From Isoetes taiwanensis (Eukaryota > Streptophyta > Lycopodiopsida > Isoetales > Isoetaceae): DNA of 64,000 bases. The translations under genes and the position numbers were made by a program. The notes below the pieces were generated by a model. The model had not been told where the DNA came from. It saw only the letters and a list, made by a program, of their open reading frames with translations, and did no database searches. The stretch lies in contig JAJEKV010000036.1 of NCBI GenBank assembly GCA_021234155.1, forward strand, positions 7,515,426 through 7,579,425, in the 5' to 3' direction. Positions within the stretch are counted from its first letter, which is position 1. Each line of letters starts with the position of its first letter. Below are positions 60,200-64,000 of this stretch, in pieces.

Positions 60200-62100
60200 T
60201 TATTTTTAACATTACATGATCGATATCAGATATCAGTTTAAATAATGCGTGCAATAAAATAACTTGGGTTGATCCCTCTATGTTCTTATGCAATAAATAA
60301 CACAGATTGATCCCTCTTTATCTTCTTCTTTCAGTTAAAAAACTGCATTATTTCTTTTTGAAATTTTTGAGGGGGCCAGCAACTTGGCTAGCCCTCATCT
60401 AATAGCAAGCATAATCTCGATACGAATCTCTTCTTCGAGCACCTATGAACATGAAAACTTGGGACTCAGATCATACAAAAAAATTTCTTGATTGGTTAAA
60501 AGAAAGGATCATATAAGTACTAGCCCCCATGATTCAATATAACATCAAGAATCAGGTATCTGTACAGATTTCATTTCATTCTCATTTTTTAGAGAACCAA
60601 GTACTGATACTCACCAACTTCAGTCGCACAGTATTTAATCTATAAAATCACATATAGTAGCTTGGGACGTGGATTTGCTTTAGCCAATTAATCTGCATAC
60701 AGCCAACATAAAGGGACATAGCAAGCATCTACTTTAAGATGGCCGATCTGCTTTAAGATGCCAATAGGCAGTCACTTCAAAGCCAACATGTGGAACCTGG
60801 CCTATACAATCATCTACATGAGATTCATGCATGCCCTAAGTAAAAATTTCCGGCTGGATATGGCATGTCTTGGGCATCTACAACAATATCCGATTCTTGA
60901 TCTTTATACAAGAAAACAATCAATGCACATGTCTCTAGGCTAGCAGATCGACCTATTATTAGGTGATGTTGCAACTCTACTAACCATCAAATCTTTTATT
61001 TATGGCTTTTATTCTTAACAGAGTAAACATGATAGCCTGTTTCTCAAGTTTAATGATAGATCTGGCTATATCATAAGGTTAGGCATCTTTTAGAAATCTT
61101 TTACATTCTTAGGGGTTTAATGAGGAATATGAAGTCAAATTCATCATCTCAAATAGATGTATTCTAGCACATGTTAAATCTTCGGATTCTAATAGTATCT
61201 CAATGGATTTTCAAAAGCATTTGAGTATCAGTTAGAGCTAGGCACTGGCTATCTATCCATCTTTGACATTATTCCAACTTCACGCAAATCCCCTTGGTGG
61301 CTTACTGCCTCTTACTGTCAATAGATCAAACCTTGCTTGATTATTTAATGACCTAGATTCTATTTCCATCCTATGAAGAACAACCTTGTTCACATTCTTT
61401 CTTCCATCAATATGATATTCAATACCAAAATCACGTTTATAAAGTCAAAGTTGCAATATAAACTATAAATAGTTTATTCTTGATGTCTATAAGTAGCTTA
61501 TATTACATGCTTGAAGGGTGCTTTTACAAAGAGGTAGGCAATTTGCAATTTTAGTTCTCAACAATTAAGCTATGTGGTGTTTATCATTGTCTTTGGTAAA
61601 AATGGTTTATATAAGGCATGTGACGAGCGATAAGTCCAACATCATTTGTTATGGAGCATCTAAAAAAAGAAGAAGACATGGAAAAGCATAGAATGGTTGT
61701 TCATATGCACATTAGACATGTCAAAGCAAGGATCAATGTTGGCTTGCCGTATAAGGTGCAATGGTTTTCAGAAAGTGGCAATGTTTGCCCACCATATGTA
61801 GATGGACAAAAACACATATTGCCATTATCCATGGTTCTTGAACAAACTGAACTAACCTTCATGCTACTAATTATTTAGGGGTTTTACAAACCATTCCTAG
61901 TTTTAGTAAATCGATACTAGTTTTAATAGACCGCTATCATATACAAGGCTTGCGTTGAAACCATCTCATAAACTATAGCCAGTTTTAGCAAACCATTATA
62001 TCAATAGTAACTAGCATTAATAACCATGTTGTAAACCACTACTAGCTTTGACAAACCGCTATAGCATGTGGTTTTTTCCTATCAAATGAATTGATGTATA
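60200..62100. other. Remainder of the large intron, non-coding
   Basis: AT-rich. From about 61,875 to 62,075 a loose repeat of about 40 bases recurs (AGTTTTAGCAAACC-, TAACTAG-, ACCGCTAT-type words). No gene recognised. Confidence 0.4.
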
Positions 62101-62109
62101 AAAAACTAC

Positions 62110-63800
62110 ATGAAATCTCTTAAATTCCTCTAGCTTGGAGGCGGTCTGTTCAGCTAACTTCTTTTCTTCATCCGGATTGAATTTTAATTCATCTGGCATA
62201 CGTGAAGCAGACGACCAAGTTAACAAGGAAGTCGTAGCTATAGGATTGGTAGAGGAGGTGGGAGTAGACGAAGTAAAGGGATGTCCTGTCTCTTCAGTGT
62301 TTAAATTTCGAAGTTTAATCTTGAAGGTACTTATCTTCTTGGGAAGAGGTGCCTCTTGTGTATGGGAATCCCTTACTGGAAGTGGCATAAGCATATTTTG
62401 TGCAGACGGGTCGACAACGGCTGAACCGCCTGGATTTGTATTCTGATCCGGCGGAGATGACCTTTTAAGGATTCTTTTGCAGCCGATGGCTCACCTCCAA
62501 CAGCCAATGAGACCACAATTTTTTTCTTGGCAACTGCCTGCAACCAGTTCGTGTCCATCCGGGAAGGCATCTTGTTGTCCTTTGTAGCCTTCAATGCAAT
62601 GGAAGGAGGTTTTTTATCAGCCGAAAGGTCCTTCCTACACATGCTCAAGCTAACAAGTATATCCCTATTGCACTTTATCCCTGATAGGCTCAAAGAATTA
62701 TAAGATGGCAGGTTCCAGCCATATCCTTTGGCACTAGTAGGTACACCCTTGCCACTAGCAGGCTTATTCGCTTTGCTTGCGGTCATGATGGAAGGATCAT
62801 AGTTTTGTCAGCGCAAAACATATTCCACAAACTGTAGCTGTTGTGTATCCTCCACGCTGCATATGATTGCATCCTGAACGTTATTTTTGGTGCTTTCCCA
62901 CATAGTAACTATTATGCCCATCTGTTTAAAGTCTTGTGCCCCCTTTCCGTTCCTCAAAAACAGACATAAGTCCTTCCGTCGATCTTCTGCAACATGTGGT
63001 TTGGCTTGAGCTATTTCCATGCACCACTTTCGACTTCTATCAGGAGTTACAATGTGCATGGGTTCGACGTTGGGCCGGCGGAAAAGCTCGAGGGCTGCGA
63101 GTAGAAAATGAAAATGATAAGTGAGACCTCAACTTGGCAAATAACTCAGAAGGAACACGGTCGCGATCTTTACAAGCATGTAAAAAACATTGCTAAGAGA
63201 CGGAGGTCGCAAGGAACGCAGCCGCGATCCTTATGAGCAGCCAGCATATGATAAAAAAGAAAAGTGCTCAATAGGATCGCGCCCGCGATAGTTTTGAGCA
63301 TTACAACCAGACTATACTGCATTTACTGGTGAAAGTAATCGCGACCGCGATTCTCATGGGCATTAAGACTGTGAAAATACAGAAATAATGCTTGTGAAGA
63401 TTGCGACCGCGATTCTTTCGAGCATATACATTGCTAAAAATAGGACAGATAATGCTAGAACGATGCGCAGTGGTCTTGAAAAGTGCGAAAAATACCTTCT
63501 TTTAGGGCGGCTGATCGAGACATGGCGGCAGTCGAAGGCGCTCGAAAAGTTTTTATGGCGCTCTTGAAAAGGTTCACGAAGTGGCCGTAGTCTGGAATTT
63601 TCTTGAATTTATAATGGCCCGCCATAATGACTGCCACAAATTTGATTTCCAGCGGCCGCAATAATTTCTGCGGGCGAATTAAAGCCGGCGAAATAAATTC
63701 TGGCAGCGGTATCAGAATATTCTTAAAAAGGCCGTATTCCAAACTTTTATTCTGTATACGAACGTCAGCACCAAGTTCAAAATTCTGTACGATGTGACAG
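62110..63800 (-). pseudogene. N-terminal exons of the methyltransferase-like gene
   Basis: The first exon seen (63,496 to about 63,800) has YGLFKNILIPLPEFISPALI and IKFVAVIMAGHYKFKKIPDY. After the 401-base intron follow ALELFRRPNVEPMHIVTPDR and KWCMEIAQAKPHVAEDRRKD, then FVEYVLR, an in-frame TGA, QNYDPSIMTASKANKPASGK and a lysine/serine-rich linker. After a shift near 62,470 the linker continues with KKISTFKIKLRNLN, S/T/P runs and DELKFNPDEEKKLAEQTASK. No domain recognised. The CTCGCAG acceptor at 63,095 has a good pyrimidine tract. Confidence 0.55.
63140..63430. repeat. Five ~60-bp units with a palindromic CGCGAT core, within intron 63,095-63,495
   Basis: Cores read GGTCGCGATC (about 63,161), AGCCGCGATCC (63,210), ATCGCGCCCGCGAT (63,275), ATCGCGACCGCGATT (63,339) and TTGCGACCGCGATT (63,401). 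Each is followed after a few bases by GAGCAT/AAGCAT/GGGCAT. The cores are near-palindromic. The motif recurs at 56,883-56,912, about 54,562 and about 54,851. Confidence 0.8.
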
Positions 63801-63856
63801 GGGAAGGAGATCTGACTAGTCGAGGCATGTCATTTTAAATGAGATTGCTGAAATTT

Positions 63857-64000
63857 TGATTCACTCATCCTCAACACCTACTGAGGTGATTCCTGATATC
63901 TCATAGCTATTGCGCTCAGGAAGCCAAATAAGGTGGATCATAACACGAGTTAGGCCGGGGCAACGAATCTCAGCATCATTAGCTTTGGATTGCAGGTAGG
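63857..64000 (-). other. Coding-like segment running off the window
   Basis: The minus strand reads SKANDAEIRCPGLTRVMIHL and WLPERNSYEISGITSVGVED before TGA. It may be a further upstream exon of the same gene copy, with the TGA another in-frame stop, or the end of a neighbour. Unidentified. Confidence 0.35.

Larger units (their letters stand above)
57560..60200. repeat. Diverged ~190-bp tandem array in a large intron, hit by three insertions
   Basis: Units share AATCATGGTGGTT(G/T)CCCTAT, CATCAA(C/T)GTATTGTTATA, GAGCCATTGTTTC, AGGATTCAA(A/G)TTTAT and AATAATAAACAAGTT(C/T)CAATCAAAATA words. They start near 57,830, 58,020, 58,310 and, after the insertions, 59,555 and 60,098. Insertions are the LINE stub (58,255-58,311), the polyadenylated retroposon (58,393-59,553) and the foldback element (59,648-60,092). 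Confidence 0.75.
54960..63830 (-). pseudogene. Multi-exon gene copy: S/P-rich N-terminal part, possible ParB-like segment, beta-class amino-methyltransferase fold
   Basis: Coding blocks run down the minus strand in order: exon at 63,496 to about 63,800; exon(s) 63,094 to about 62,110; a large intron (about 4.6 kb); an exon ending at 57,357; 57,281-56,933; and 56,813 to about 54,960. Three splice junctions fit in frame: intron 63,095-63,495 (E-A-L-E), 57,282-57,356 (T-R-K-L) and 56,814-56,932 (A-W-K-E-E-S). The frame is nevertheless interrupted by in-frame stops at about 62,806 (TGA), 57,126 (TGA), 56,380 (TAA), 55,133 (TAG) and 55,070 (TGA) and by shifts near 62,470 and 55,300. I infer a host or virus-like gene family copy that has decayed; the natural protein is unknown to me. 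Confidence 0.6.

Overview
The window looks like nuclear DNA of a large, repeat-rich land-plant genome, most plausibly a seed-free plant such as a fern; this is inferred, not proven. The support is a plant-type ATP-phosphofructokinase with introns, a PLS-type PPR reading frame, an ER J-protein of the DNAJB12/B14 type, plant LTR elements with initiator-tRNA priming, and L1-type LINEs. Only one gene looks intact: the J-protein at 31.2-32.2 kb (minus strand). Nearly everything else is mobile DNA or decayed gene copies.

Layout: 1-3.1 kb, nothing recognised. 3.1-4.98 kb, decayed phosphofructokinase (minus). 5,118-18,282, a complete 13.2-kb Ty3/gypsy chromovirus-like element with two 1.65-kb LTRs and the target duplication ATGTA. 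Its interior runs PBS, ORF1, an unrecognised coding-like region, gag, protease, RT, RNase H, integrase, chromodomain, PPT. ORF1 has a long charged N-terminal part and ends in a histone H3 fold, which is the most striking finding here. 18.6-19.8 kb, truncated PPR pseudogene (minus). 20-31 kb, non-coding DNA with a Helitron end and local tandem duplications.

34.4-49.9 kb holds one old Ty1/copia element (minus) split by three insertions. From low to high coordinate these are a LINE with an RT and a TTCC-repeat tail (36.0-37.66 kb), an ORF1-only 'half-LINE' with poly(A) and a 10-bp target duplication (38.32-40.28 kb), and a 7.66-kb A-rich insertion without evident genes, made of two head-to-tail units (40.64-48.30 kb). 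50.0-50.65 kb is a diverged LTR fragment of the first element's family. 50.7-52.5 kb is a second LINE ORF1. 52.95-53.94 kb is a small Helitron bracketed by a 111-bp duplication.

54.96-63.8 kb (minus) is a multi-exon gene copy with an S/P-rich N-terminal half, a possible ParB-like segment and a beta-class amino-methyltransferase fold whose catalytic DPPY motif is absent. It carries several in-frame stops although its splice sites fit. A palindromic ATCGCGnnCGCGAT-type motif recurs in its introns and downstream flank. Its largest intron carries a tandem-repeat array hit by three further insertions, including a 445-bp perfect-foldback MITE.
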